Shown one piece after another: positions 26,433 through 35,431 of a stretch of DNA of 64,000 nt (the stretch's first letter is position 1; every line of letters starts with the position of its first letter). The translations under genes and the position numbers were made by a program. The stretch is from Rhizobium johnstonii 3841 (lineage in GTDB: Bacteria > Pseudomonadota > Alphaproteobacteria > Rhizobiales > Rhizobiaceae). The notes under the pieces are model-generated. The model was not told where the DNA came from, made no database searches, and worked only from the letters and a program-made list of their open reading frames with translations. The stretch covers positions 2,547,501-2,611,500 of the forward strand of contig NC_008380.1 of NCBI RefSeq assembly GCF_000009265.1, in the 5' to 3' direction.

Positions 26433-28139
26433 TTACTGCCGATTGGTGTCGGCAAGCCTCGCAACCCGGCAGTGGAGGAGCACCGGCCGGTCCGCGTCAA
26501 TCATCTCCTCGATCCTGGCATCGAGTTCGCTCGGGCTCTCGCAGCGAAGGCCGACAGCGCCATAGGCTTCGGCAAGCTTCGCGAAATCGGGCAGCGAAGC
26601 CGAATAAGAGCGTGATCGACCACTGTCATCCGGCACTTGCCGCCATTCTCGCGCCATGCCCGGGCGTTCATCGCTCAAGACGAAGATCTTGATCGGCGCT
26701 TGATGCTGTATCGCCGTCGACAGCTCTTTCATCGTCGTTTGCACCGACGCGTCGCCGGCAATGTCGATGACAAGGCGGCCGGGATGTGCGAGCTGCGCCC
26801 CCAGCGCAGCAGGAAGACCGAAACCCATGGTCCCCAATCCCCCCGAGGTAATCCAGCGATTGGGCCTGTCGAAACCGAAGAACTGCGCCACCCACATCTG
26901 CTGACCGATCTCGGTGGCGATGATCGGGTCGTGCGGCTTTGTCAGCGCATGCAGGCGCTCCAGGGCATGTTGCGGCATGATTGCATGGTCCAGCCGCCGG
27001 TAGGAAAACGAATGGTGGGTTCGCCAGTGATCGATCTGTGTCCACCACGCTCGCAACCGCTTCTGGTCGAGGACGGTGGAAAGCGACCGCCAGGCATGGA
27101 TCATATCCGCCAGCACATGCGCGGCGTCGCCTTGAATGCCGATATCGACGGGAACGCGTTTGTTGATCGACGAGGCATCGATATCGATCTGGATTTTCTT
27201 CGAGTGAGGCGAAAACTCATGGACGCGCGAGATCGCAAGATCGTCAAACCGCGCGCCGATGGCGACCATCAGATCGCACTCGCCAATTGCCATATTGGCT
27301 TCATGCGAGCCGTCCTGTCCGGCGACCCGCAGCCAGTTTGGCCCGGTGGCGGGATAGGCTCCAAGCCCCATAATGGTGGACGTCACTGGAAAGCCGGTGA
27401 GGTCGACGAACTCGCGCAACAATCTCGATGCCTCCGGTCCGGCGTTGATGATGCCGCCGCCGGTATAGATGATGGGGCGCCGGGCTTCGGCCATCAATGC
27501 GACCGCCGCTCGGATCGCGTTCTGATCGCCTTGCATTGCCGGCTGGTAGCTCGGCAGCGGAGCTACCTTCTCAGGTGAGACGTAGGTCCCGCTGGCGAAG
27601 AGCACGTCCTTCGGCATGTCGACGAGAGCAGGACCGGGTCGACCGGCCGCCGCGACCCGGAAAGCCAGATGGATCGTTTTAGCCAGATCGTCGACGTGTT
27701 TGACGAGGAAATTGTGCTTTGTGCAGGGGCGGGTGATGCCGACCGTATCGCATTCCTGAAAAGCGTCCGTACCGATCAGGCTTGTCGGAACCTGGCCGGC
27801 GAGGCAGACGAGCGGAACGGAGTCCATAAAGGCATCCTGCAGCGCCGTAACCGCATTTGTAACGCCTGGTCCTGATGTCACCAGCATGACGCCAACTCTT
27901 CCGGTCGAGCGGGCATAGCCTTCGGCTGCATGTCCGGCGCCTTGCTCATGGCGCACCAGGAAATGTTTGATGTCCTCCTGTTGGAAGATTTCGTCATAGA
28001 TCGGCAGCACCGCTGCGCCGGGGTAACCGAAAATGTGTTCGACACCGTTGTCGCGCAGTGCCTGCAGAACGATCTCGCCGCCGTTCATGCGACGATCAGA
28101 GGGGTTGTTGAGGGAAAAGTTGGCTTTCTCGCCGGTCAT
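26433..28139 (-). CDS. Acetolactate synthase large subunit-like ThDP enzyme
   Basis: 568 residues, full length for AHAS catalytic subunits, which join two pyruvates (or pyruvate and 2-oxobutyrate) in branched-chain amino acid synthesis. Catalytic Glu in RHEQGAGHAAEGYAR, FAD/central domain, and C-terminal ThDP domain with GDASVQTT. The metal motif normally ending in LNNE reads LSDE here (IFVLSDERPGM), and GDG is GDA, so it is a divergent paralogue. An 18-codon Ile/Val/Leu leader and attenuator precede it, supporting a biosynthetic role. No ilvH (small subunit) adjoins. Confidence 0.88.
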   Translation of the reverse strand: MTGEKANFSLNNPSDRRMNGGEIVLQALRDNGVEHIFGYPGAAVLPIYDEIFQQEDIKHFLVRHEQGAGHAAEGYARSTGRVGVMLVTSGPGVTNAVTALQDAFMDSVPLVCLAGQVPTSLIGTDAFQECDTVGITRPCTKHNFLVKHVDDLAKTIHLAFRVAAAGRPGPALVDMPKDVLFASGTYVSPEKVAPLPSYQPAMQGDQNAIRAAVALMAEARRPIIYTGGGIINAGPEASRLLREFVDLTGFPVTSTIMGLGAYPATGPNWLRVAGQDGSHEANMAIGECDLMVAIGARFDDLAISRVHEFSPHSKKIQIDIDASSINKRVPVDIGIQGDAAHVLADMIHAWRSLSTVLDQKRLRAWWTQIDHWRTHHSFSYRRLDHAIMPQHALERLHALTKPHDPIIATEIGQQMWVAQFFGFDRPNRWITSGGLGTMGFGLPAALGAQLAHPGRLVIDIAGDASVQTTMKELSTAIQHQAPIKIFVLSDERPGMAREWRQVPDDSGRSRSYSASLPDFAKLAEAYGAVGLRCESPSELDARIEEMIDADRPVLLHCRVARLADTNRQ

Positions 28140-28182
28140 ATCTGGGTTCCGTCGTGAGTGAGGTGATGGTGCGACGGGGCAT

Positions 28183-28261
28183 AAAAAAAGGCCCCGTCAG
28201 GGACCTGTTTTCGGCGCATGGGTGGCTATTGCCGGACGATCAGACCGTCCTGCCCATGCGC
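28183..28261 (-). promoter_or_regulatory. Transcription attenuator in front of the acetolactate synthase gene
   Basis: On the minus strand, a 9-bp perfect stem (GCGCATGGG, 28253-28261, with CCCATGCGC, 28214-28222) overlaps the end of the leader peptide and would act as the pause/protector hairpin. A second stem (28200-28205 with 28190-28195, loop of four) is followed by seven U (28183-28189), a standard intrinsic terminator. A competing 8-bp pairing of GACGGGGC with downstream GCCCCGTC also exists. The gene starts 44 bases downstream. This is classic amino-acid attenuation architecture. Confidence 0.83.
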
Positions 28262-28296
28262 GATATCACCACTACGAGAACCATTGCGATTTTCAT
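28240..28296 (-). CDS. Leader peptide for acetolactate synthase attenuation
   Basis: An 18-residue peptide, MKIAMVLVVVISRMGRTV, ending in TGA. Seven of eight residues 3 and 6-11 and the C-terminal Val are Ile, Leu or Val, so translation would stall when charged branched-chain tRNAs are low. GGAGG lies 14 bases upstream, a longer spacing than usual. Its final codons fall inside the pause hairpin, as required for attenuation control of the gene downstream. Confidence 0.8.
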   Translation of the reverse strand: MKIAMVLVVVISRMGRTV

Positions 28297-28430
28297 GGGC
28301 GATAGAGCTACCTCCGAATTTACACGTCGTCAACGACGTCTCTGCGCAGATTTTATCTGTGGTTGAGAATATTTGACATCAGTGGTTCGGTCAGTGACGA
28401 CGCAAGGGCAGGGGGCGAACCGCTCGCAAG

Positions 28431-29333
28431 CTATCGACCAAAGGCAAACTCTGCTCGTTCTATCGCCCGCGAAGCGATTTCGACCACTTCCTCCAGTGTG
28501 CGCCGGTCAGGCGTTCCGAGCCAGCCGGCAACGAATTGAAGATCAGGCAGTTTGGGGGAGATATCGAGGGCCACCAGTCTTCCGGCCGCGAGCTCGAGCG
28601 CGACGATGGCGGGCGGAATAACAGCAATGCCTAAACTGTCCAATGCCATGCGGATCAGCGTGGCGAGCGACGAACTCGCGTAGATTCTGGGCGTCGGCAG
28701 GGCGGGATCGGAAAACAGTTCGGTTACCTGCACATAGGGCTGGGTGTTGCGCGCGAAGGTGAGGATCGGCCAACGCGCGATTTCCTCCAGCGAACCGTCC
28801 TTGAGATCCGCCTTGACCTTCGGGCTGGCGACAAAACTCACCGGAAACCGGCACAGTTGGCGTTGAATGACGGCAGGAGCGCTCAATGGTCCGACCAGAA
28901 ACGCCAGATCGATTTTCTGCTGGAGCAACCGCTCGCGCAGATTGGTCGAAATATCGACCTCGATCTCCAGCGCAAGCTTGGGGTAGGTGTTGCTCACCTG
29001 TTCGAGGAAGCTCGGAAGCCACGTGTGGACGATCGTCTCTGCCACACCCAGCTTGAATGTACCGCTGAGATGGGTTCGGTCGGCGACCGCGTGGAGCATT
29101 TCGGCCCGGAGCCGAAGCAGCCGGTCGGCATAGGTCAGCACCTGTCGTCCGGCTGGCGTGACCGACAATGTCCGGCTAGACCGATCGAATAGCTGGGTCC
29201 CGAGTTCCTCCTCCAACTGCGCCACCCGAACGGAAATGGCCGGCTGGGTCGTGTTCAGCTTTTCGGCAGCGGCTCGGAAGCTCTCAAGCTGCGCAATCCA
29301 CAACACCGTTTCCAACGCCTTGAAATCCACCAT
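28431..29333 (-). CDS. LysR-family regulator (divergent from the 5-oxoproline genes)
   Basis: 300 residues from ATG 29333, with GGAGGAATTGTGC directly upstream; the frame to 29759 is not needed. N-terminal helix-turn-helix (SFRAAAEKLNTTQPAISVRVAQLEEELG, about residues 18-45) and a C-terminal effector-binding domain. It is divergent from the DUF1445/MFS/5-oxoprolinase genes with a 7-bp-arm palindrome between them, so it most likely controls that set in response to 5-oxoproline, glutamate or a related compound. Confidence 0.9.
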   Translation of the reverse strand: MVDFKALETVLWIAQLESFRAAAEKLNTTQPAISVRVAQLEEELGTQLFDRSSRTLSVTPAGRQVLTYADRLLRLRAEMLHAVADRTHLSGTFKLGVAETIVHTWLPSFLEQVSNTYPKLALEIEVDISTNLRERLLQQKIDLAFLVGPLSAPAVIQRQLCRFPVSFVASPKVKADLKDGSLEEIARWPILTFARNTQPYVQVTELFSDPALPTPRIYASSSLATLIRMALDSLGIAVIPPAIVALELAAGRLVALDISPKLPDLQFVAGWLGTPDRRTLEEVVEIASRAIERAEFAFGR

Positions 29334-29345
29334 GCACAATTCCTC

Positions 29346-29364
29346 CGATAAATAGAATTTATCG
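29346..29364. promoter_or_regulatory. Palindromic LysR-box candidate
   Basis: CGATAAA-TAGAA-TTTATCG: 7-bp perfect arms with a 5-base spacer, containing a T-N11-A core, 13 bases upstream of the lysR start and 77 upstream of the DUF1445 gene. Position and symmetry fit a LysR recognition site controlling both directions. Binding is inferred. Confidence 0.6.
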
Positions 29365-29440
29365 ATATTCATGAAAAATGACAATTTGAAATTATCGCGT
29401 TTTTGCCGATGCTGGTATCCGAAGAAAACGAGGTGTCTCC

Positions 29441-30250
29441 ATGAACATAGTATCGAACCGTCAGGAGCAGGCTTTCTCCAATCCACTCGCCATGCGGGCC
29501 GCCTCCAGGAATGGCAGCTGGACGAGGGAAACAAGCGGCGCCGCCCTCGGCTACGTCCAAGCCAATCTCGCCATCCTGCCGAGCGCGCTGGCGGATGATT
29601 TCCTGCGCTTTTGCGTGCGCAACCCCAAGGCATGTCCGCTTGTCGGCATATCCGAAAAAGGCTCGCCGCGCATTCCGGACCTGGGCGTCGATCTCGACAT
29701 TCGGACGGATGTGCCGAGATACCGCGTCTGGGAAGATGGCGAACTGGCCGCCGAGCCAACCGACATCAGCGATCTCTGGAGCGACGACCTCGTGGTCTTC
29801 GCCATCGGCTGTTCGTTCTCGTTCGAAGAAGCGCTGATCGCAAATGGCATAGGGCTTCGCCACGTCGCCGAAGGGCACAATGTCGCCATGTACCGGACGA
29901 ATATCGAATGTGTCCCGGCGGGTCCGTTCTCCGGCCCGATGGTCGTCTCCATGCGGCCGCTCGCTCCAGCCGACGCCATCCGGGCGGTCCAGATCACATC
30001 GAGAATGCCCGCAGTGCATGGCGCACCCATTCACATCGGCTTGCCCGCGTCCATCGGCATCGAGAACCTCGACCAACCGGACTACGGCGATCCGACCCGC
30101 ATTATGCCTGACGAAATGCCGGTTTTCTGGGCATGTGGGGTGACGCCGCAAGCCGTCATCCAGGCCGCCCGCCCGAAATTTGCAATCACGCATGCGCCCG
30201 GCTGCATGCTGGTCACGGACAAGCCGAACGCGGCCCTCATCGCTTTCTAG
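29441..30250 (+). CDS. DUF1445 family protein (putative hydro-lyase / D-glutamate cyclase-related)
   Basis: 269 residues, close to the family's usual length. Motifs such as PLVGISEKGSPRIPDLG, FAIGCSFSFEEAL, NIECVPAGPFSGPMVVSMRP and the C-terminal ITHAPGCMLVTD are conserved across DUF1445 (YcsI) proteins. DUF1445 is found in a eukaryotic protein with D-glutamate cyclase activity, which forms 5-oxo-D-proline, and bacterial members cluster with 5-oxoprolinase genes, as here. A role in the 5-oxoproline/glutamate pathway is inferred from this context. The enzyme's direct reaction is not proven by the sequence. Confidence 0.88.
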   Translation: MNIVSNRQEQAFSNPLAMRAASRNGSWTRETSGAALGYVQANLAILPSALADDFLRFCVRNPKACPLVGISEKGSPRIPDLGVDLDIRTDVPRYRVWEDGELAAEPTDISDLWSDDLVVFAIGCSFSFEEALIANGIGLRHVAEGHNVAMYRTNIECVPAGPFSGPMVVSMRPLAPADAIRAVQITSRMPAVHGAPIHIGLPASIGIENLDQPDYGDPTRIMPDEMPVFWACGVTPQAVIQAARPKFAITHAPGCMLVTDKPNAALIAF

Positions 30251-30251
30251 G

Positions 30252-30322
30252 GCGTTATGCCGAAAAGTATGGGCAGTTTTCGGATAACACCATGCTCCAA
30301 CTATCTAATTTAGAACAGGATT
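30252..30322. repeat. Partial RIME1-like repeat, copy 2
   Basis: Begins two bases after the DUF1445 stop. The first palindrome is intact (GTTATGCCGAAAA ... TTTTCGGATAAC, 30254-30287) and is followed by the conserved linker ATTTAGAACAGGATT. The second palindrome is lost. It lies between two genes of one presumed operon and could act as a processing or attenuation site there. Confidence 0.75.
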
Positions 30323-30399
30323 GGACAATCACGCCCCGCCAATAAGAACTGGGAAAATCGCGGGGTCATGGCAAACTCAACAACGAAAAGGGGAATGAC

Positions 30400-31674
30400 A
30401 TGACAGACAACTACGCCGTCTCAACGCGTGCCGAGCCGCGAAGCTGGTATGGTGAACTGACGCAGCCGGGGAAACGCACATTCTGGGCGTGCTTTTCCGG
30501 ATACGCGCTGGATGCGTTCGATGTCCAGATCTACAGCCTCGCAATACCGGCGATCATTGCCACGCTTGCAATTTCCAACACCGATGTCGGGATCATCGCC
30601 ACGGTGACGCTTCTTGCCTCCGCACTCGGCGGCTGGTTTGCCGGCATTCTCGCCGACCGCTTCGGGCGGGTGCGCACTTTGCAGATCACGGTGATCTGGT
30701 TCGCCGTATTCACCTTCCTCAGCGGCTTTGCCCAAAATTTCGAACAGCTTCTCGTATGCCGTGCGCTGATGGGGCTTGGTTTTGGTGGCGAATGGTCGGC
30801 CGGCGCGGTGCTGATGGCCGAGGTGATCGCAGCCAAGCACCGTGGGAAAGCGGTCGGCATGGTGCAGAGTGCCTGGTCTGTCGGTTGGGGTGCGGCCGTT
30901 TTGCTGTCCACCATCCTGTTCAGCCTGATGCCTCAGGAAGAGGCCTGGCGCGGGCTCTTCTGGGCTGGGCTGGCACCGGCCATTCTCGCCATCATCGTGC
31001 GGCGGTTCATTCAGGAGCCCGAGGTCTACACCGCCTCGCAGAAGAAGCTGAAAGCCTCCGGCGAGGTCGTGCGCATCACCGAAATCTTCGCACCCTCGAT
31101 GCTCGGCCGGACCATGCTGCTGTCGTTGATGACCACAGGTGCGCAAGGCGGTTATTATGCAATCGCCACCTGGCTGCCGAGCTTCCTCAAGACGGAAAGG
31201 CACTTGAGCGTCATCGGCAGCGGCGGCTACCTCGCCGTCATCATCATCGGCTCGTTCTTCGGCTACGTCACTGGCGCCTATTTGTCCGACATCATCGGCC
31301 GCCGCAAGAAGTTCATGCTGTTTGCGATCGGCGCGATGGTCACTGTCGTGATCTATACCTACTTGCCGATCAACAACACGCTGATGCTGTTTCTCGGCTT
31401 TCCGTTGGGCTTCTTCGCTTCCGGCATCTTCGCGGGAATGGGCGCCTTTCTGACCGAGAATTTCCCGACCCGGACGCGTGCGGCAGGGCAGGGCTTCACC
31501 TATAATTTCGGCCGTGGCGTCGCCGCCCTCAACCCGACGCTGGTGGGCATCGCGACGGCCGCCATGCCGCTTGGCAAGGCAATCGCCATATTCGCCGTCA
31601 TCGCCTACCTGCTGGTCATCGTCGCCGCTTTCATCCTGCCCGAGACCAAGGGCAAGGAACTGGCGGCCGACTGA
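30400..31674 (+). CDS. MFS transporter, probably for 5-oxoproline or a related acid
   Basis: 424 residues, 12 hydrophobic segments, resembling the sugar/organic-acid symporter branch (aromatic acid:H+ symporter / sialate-lactate type). Conserved motif GGWFAGILADRFGRVR between helices 2 and 3 and LMGLGFGGEWSAGAVLMAE in helix 4. GGGG upstream of ATG 30400. Placed between the DUF1445 gene and the 5-oxoprolinase gene, so uptake of the pathway substrate is the natural guess; this is inference from context. Confidence 0.9.
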   Translation: MTDNYAVSTRAEPRSWYGELTQPGKRTFWACFSGYALDAFDVQIYSLAIPAIIATLAISNTDVGIIATVTLLASALGGWFAGILADRFGRVRTLQITVIWFAVFTFLSGFAQNFEQLLVCRALMGLGFGGEWSAGAVLMAEVIAAKHRGKAVGMVQSAWSVGWGAAVLLSTILFSLMPQEEAWRGLFWAGLAPAILAIIVRRFIQEPEVYTASQKKLKASGEVVRITEIFAPSMLGRTMLLSLMTTGAQGGYYAIATWLPSFLKTERHLSVIGSGGYLAVIIIGSFFGYVTGAYLSDIIGRRKKFMLFAIGAMVTVVIYTYLPINNTLMLFLGFPLGFFASGIFAGMGAFLTENFPTRTRAAGQGFTYNFGRGVAALNPTLVGIATAAMPLGKAIAIFAVIAYLLVIVAAFILPETKGKELAAD

Positions 31675-31766
31675 CACCCCTCCGGATTGCGGCAACGCGC
31701 TGCAATCCGCCTCTCTTCCAAATCGATGAAACAAGGACCGTGCTTTTCTGCGCGGATGGACAAGTC

Positions 31767-34700
31767 ATGAGTGAATCACATTGGGATTTCTGGATCGATC
31801 GCGGCGGCACGTTCACCGATGTCATCGGACGCGATCCCGAAGGCAGCCTGCATGCCCGCAAAATGCTGTCCGAAAATCCCAGCGCCTATCGGGATGCGGC
31901 CGTTGCCGGCATAAGGGCGTTGATGCGTCTCAATGCGAATGAATCGATACCGGCCGGCGCCATCGGCGAGGTGCGCATGGGAACCACGGTTGCGACCAAT
32001 GCCCTCCTGGAGCGCAACGGCGAGCCGACTGCCCTCATCACCACGCGCGGCTTCCGCGATGCATTGGAGATCGGCTACCAGGCGCGGCCCGATATTTTCG
32101 CCAAGCAGGTCGTCAAACCGGAACTGCTCTATGGCTTCGTCGCCGAGATCGACGAGCGCGTTCTGGCCGATGGCGAAGTCGAGAAGAAATTGAACGAAGC
32201 GGAAGTCCGCAAAGCCCTTGAAGAGATCGCCGCACGTGGCTTCAAATCCATTGCCATCGTGCTGATGCATGCTTACCGCTATCCAAGCCATGAGCAGGCG
32301 ATCGCTGCCATCGCCCGCCAGATGGGCTTTCCGCAGGTTTCCGTGAGCCACGAAGTTTCGCTGCTGGTGAAGTTCGTCGGTCGCGGCGACACGACGGTCG
32401 TCGATGCCTATCTTTCGCCGATCCTGCGCCGCTACGTGGCGCAGGTGACGGAAGAACTCGATCTCGAGCGGACCGGAGCCCGGTTGACCTTCATGACCTC
32501 GTCGGGCGGATTGACTGCGGCCAGCCTGTTCCAGGGCAAGGACGCCATTTTATCCGGACCTGCGGGCGGTGTGGTCGCCCTTGCGCAGACCGGCGCGGAA
32601 GCCGGTTTTGCAAAAGTGATCGGCTTCGACATGGGCGGCACCTCCACGGATGTTGCCCATTTCGACGGAGAATATGAGCGAACGTTCGAAACCCAGGTCG
32701 CCGGCGTGCGCATGCGCGCACCGATGATGCAGATCCACACGGTCGCAGCCGGCGGCGGATCGCTCCTGCGCTATGACGGTGCGCGTTTCCGCGTTGGCCC
32801 GGAATCTGCCGGCGCCTATCCAGGCCCAAAGGGTTACCGCAGGGATGGGCCACTTGCCGTCACCGATGCCAATATCATGGTCGGCAAGCTGATACCCGAC
32901 ATGTTTCCGGCGATCTTCGGAGAAAGCCAGGATCAGCCTCTCGACTACGCTGCGGTCAAGACCGCCTTCGACGCACTCGCCGAGGAGATCGGCGATGGGC
33001 GCAGCGGCGAGGAGGTGGCCGACGGCTTCCTGAAGATTGCCGTCGCCAATATGGCGGAAGCCGTGAAGAAGATCTCGATCGCACGGGGATACGATGTCAG
33101 CACCTATGCCTTGAACGCCTTCGGCGGGGCGAGTGGCCAGCATGCGTGCCTGGTGGCGGATGCGCTCGGGATGACGAAAGTCCTCGTCCATCCATTCTCT
33201 GGCCTGCTGTCCGCTTATGGCATGGGGCTTGCTGACATCCATGCCATGCGCCAGGCCTCGCTCGATCTGCCTCTTCATGCCGGGAGCATCCCGGCAATCG
33301 TCACGGCAGCGCAGCCATTGTCAGAAGAGGCGTTTCGCGAGGTCCGCGAACAGGGCGTCGATGCTTCCGAGATCGCTGTTCATCTGCGACTGCATATCCG
33401 CTATGCCGGTGCCGACACCGCACTGGAAACCACCGCTGCCCGGATCACCGCGACGGAAGCCGAAATTGCTGCAAGCCATTTTGACGTCGATGCGCTGAAA
33501 CAGAGCTTCGAAGCCGCGCATAAATCCCGCTTCGGCTTTGTCGACCATGACAAACCGCTGATCGTCGAGACGCTCGCCGTCGAGGCGGTTGGGGGAGGCC
33601 GGAGCGTGGAACCGGCGGCAAACGCAGTCACCAAGAATGTCCGTCTCGATCCCGCCGCCCGCACGCGCTTCTTTTCCGAGGGGCAGTGGCACGAGGCGCC
33701 GGTCTATCGCCGCGAGCAACTTTCCTCCGGAAATGTCGTCGAAGGTCCGGCCCTGCTGATCGAGCCCAACCAGACCATCGTGATCGAAGACGGTTGGACA
33801 GGCACGCTGACAGCCAAGGATCACATCGTTCTGGAACGCAAAACCGCCAGATTGCGGTCGCTAGCGCTCGGCACGGCGGCTGATCCGGTCATGCTCGAAA
33901 TATTCAACAACCTCTTCATGTCCATCGCCGAGCAGATGGGCTTCACGCTTCAAAACACGGCATCGTCCGTCAACATCAAGGAGCGGCTCGACTTCTCCTG
34001 CGCGATCTTCGATCGTCATGGCGCGCTCGTCGCCAATGCCCCGCATGTCCCGGTGCATCTCGGGTCGATGGATCGCTCGGTGGAGGCGGTCATCACCGGC
34101 AATCCGGTGATCCATGCGGGCGATGTCTTCGCCGTCAACGCACCTTATAACGGCGGCACACATTTGCCCGACATCACGGTCTGCACCCCGATTTTCGACG
34201 CCGAGGGCAATGAAATATTGTTTTGGGTGGCATCCCGCGGCCATCATGCCGACATTGGCGGCATCGCGCCGGGATCGATGACGCCGAACGCCCGAACCAT
34301 CGATGAAGAGGGCGTCTATATCGACAATTTCAAGCTCCTGGACCGAGGCCGTTTTCGGGAGGCTGAACTTGCCGAACTGCTGACGGGAGCGCTCCACCCG
34401 GTGCGCAATCTCGGCCAGAACATCGGGGATATCAAGGCGCAGATCGCCGCCAACCGGAAGGGCGCCGACGAACTCGGAAAGATGGTCGATCAGTTCGGCC
34501 TCGACGTCGTCGAAGCCTATATGGCCCATGTGCAGGACAATGCGGCCGAAAGTGTCCGCCGCTTGATCGCCCGCCTTGACGGTGCCGAATTCACCTATCC
34601 GATGGATCAGGGATGCGAGATTAAGGTGCGCATCAGCATCGACCGCGCGAAACGCGAAGCGACGGTCGACTTTACCGGCACATCGCAACAGCAGCCGGAT

Positions 34701-35414
34701 AATTTCAATGCTCCTGAACCGATCACCCGCGCGGCGGTTCTTTATGTCTTCCGTGTCCTGGTGGAAGACCATATCCCGATGAATGCCGGCTGCCTGCGGC
34801 CGATCAGAATCATCGTCCCGGAAGGATCGATGCTTGCACCTCGCCGCCCGGCGGCGGTCGTTGCCGGAAACGTCGAGGTGAGCCAGGCCGTCACCAATTG
34901 TCTCTTTGGCGCGCTCGGCAAGCTGTCTTCGTCGCAAGGGACGATGAACAATCTGACCTTCGGGAATGAGGCACATCAATATTACGAAACTCTGTGCTCG
35001 GGCGCTCCGGCAGGTGAGGGGTTTTCAGGCGTTGCCGGCGTTCAGTCCCATATGACGAATTCGCGCCTGACCGATCCGGAAATCCTCGAACTGCGCTTTC
35101 CCGTTGTGCTCGAGGATTTCCACATACGCGAAGGCTCAGGGGGCAAAGGGCAGTGGAACGGCGGTGACGGCACCAGCCGCACGATCCGTTTCCGGCGCTC
35201 GATGGATTGCGCGATCCTCTCCGGGCACCGAACCGTCAGGCCGTTCGGCCTCGCCGGCGGAGAAGCGGGCGAAACCGGCAGAAACCTCGTGCGCCGCCTC
35301 AACCTGAAAATCGAAGTGCTGCCAGGCTGTGCTCAGACACGGCTTGATGAAGGCGAGGCGATCACCATCGTCACCCCGACCGGCGGCGGCTATGGGGCTC
35401 CACTCAGCGGATGA
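31767..35414 (+). CDS. ATP-dependent 5-oxoprolinase (HyuA-HyuB fusion)
   Basis: 1215 residues from ATG 31767. The N-terminal half (about 1-680) is the HyuA/ATP-binding part, starting FWIDRGGTFTDVIG with the acetate-kinase-like phosphate motifs GFDMGGTSTDV and ALNAFGGASGQHAC. The C-terminal half (about 700-1215) is the HyuB part (MSIAEQMGFTLQNTASSVNIKERLDFSCA and a GGDG-type motif near the end). The fused, eukaryote-like arrangement matches 5-oxoprolinase (OPLAH), which opens 5-oxo-L-proline to glutamate using ATP. Related hydantoinases cannot be excluded, but the DUF1445 neighbour favours 5-oxoproline. Confidence 0.9.
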   Translation: MSESHWDFWIDRGGTFTDVIGRDPEGSLHARKMLSENPSAYRDAAVAGIRALMRLNANESIPAGAIGEVRMGTTVATNALLERNGEPTALITTRGFRDALEIGYQARPDIFAKQVVKPELLYGFVAEIDERVLADGEVEKKLNEAEVRKALEEIAARGFKSIAIVLMHAYRYPSHEQAIAAIARQMGFPQVSVSHEVSLLVKFVGRGDTTVVDAYLSPILRRYVAQVTEELDLERTGARLTFMTSSGGLTAASLFQGKDAILSGPAGGVVALAQTGAEAGFAKVIGFDMGGTSTDVAHFDGEYERTFETQVAGVRMRAPMMQIHTVAAGGGSLLRYDGARFRVGPESAGAYPGPKGYRRDGPLAVTDANIMVGKLIPDMFPAIFGESQDQPLDYAAVKTAFDALAEEIGDGRSGEEVADGFLKIAVANMAEAVKKISIARGYDVSTYALNAFGGASGQHACLVADALGMTKVLVHPFSGLLSAYGMGLADIHAMRQASLDLPLHAGSIPAIVTAAQPLSEEAFREVREQGVDASEIAVHLRLHIRYAGADTALETTAARITATEAEIAASHFDVDALKQSFEAAHKSRFGFVDHDKPLIVETLAVEAVGGGRSVEPAANAVTKNVRLDPAARTRFFSEGQWHEAPVYRREQLSSGNVVEGPALLIEPNQTIVIEDGWTGTLTAKDHIVLERKTARLRSLALGTAADPVMLEIFNNLFMSIAEQMGFTLQNTASSVNIKERLDFSCAIFDRHGALVANAPHVPVHLGSMDRSVEAVITGNPVIHAGDVFAVNAPYNGGTHLPDITVCTPIFDAEGNEILFWVASRGHHADIGGIAPGSMTPNARTIDEEGVYIDNFKLLDRGRFREAELAELLTGALHPVRNLGQNIGDIKAQIAANRKGADELGKMVDQFGLDVVEAYMAHVQDNAAESVRRLIARLDGAEFTYPMDQGCEIKVRISIDRAKREATVDFTGTSQQQPDNFNAPEPITRAAVLYVFRVLVEDHIPMNAGCLRPIRIIVPEGSMLAPRRPAAVVAGNVEVSQAVTNCLFGALGKLSSSQGTMNNLTFGNEAHQYYETLCSGAPAGEGFSGVAGVQSHMTNSRLTDPEILELRFPVVLEDFHIREGSGGKGQWNGGDGTSRTIRFRRSMDCAILSGHRTVRPFGLAGGEAGETGRNLVRRLNLKIEVLPGCAQTRLDEGEAITIVTPTGGGYGAPLSG

Positions 35415-35431
35415 GTGGCCCGGCGCGAACG

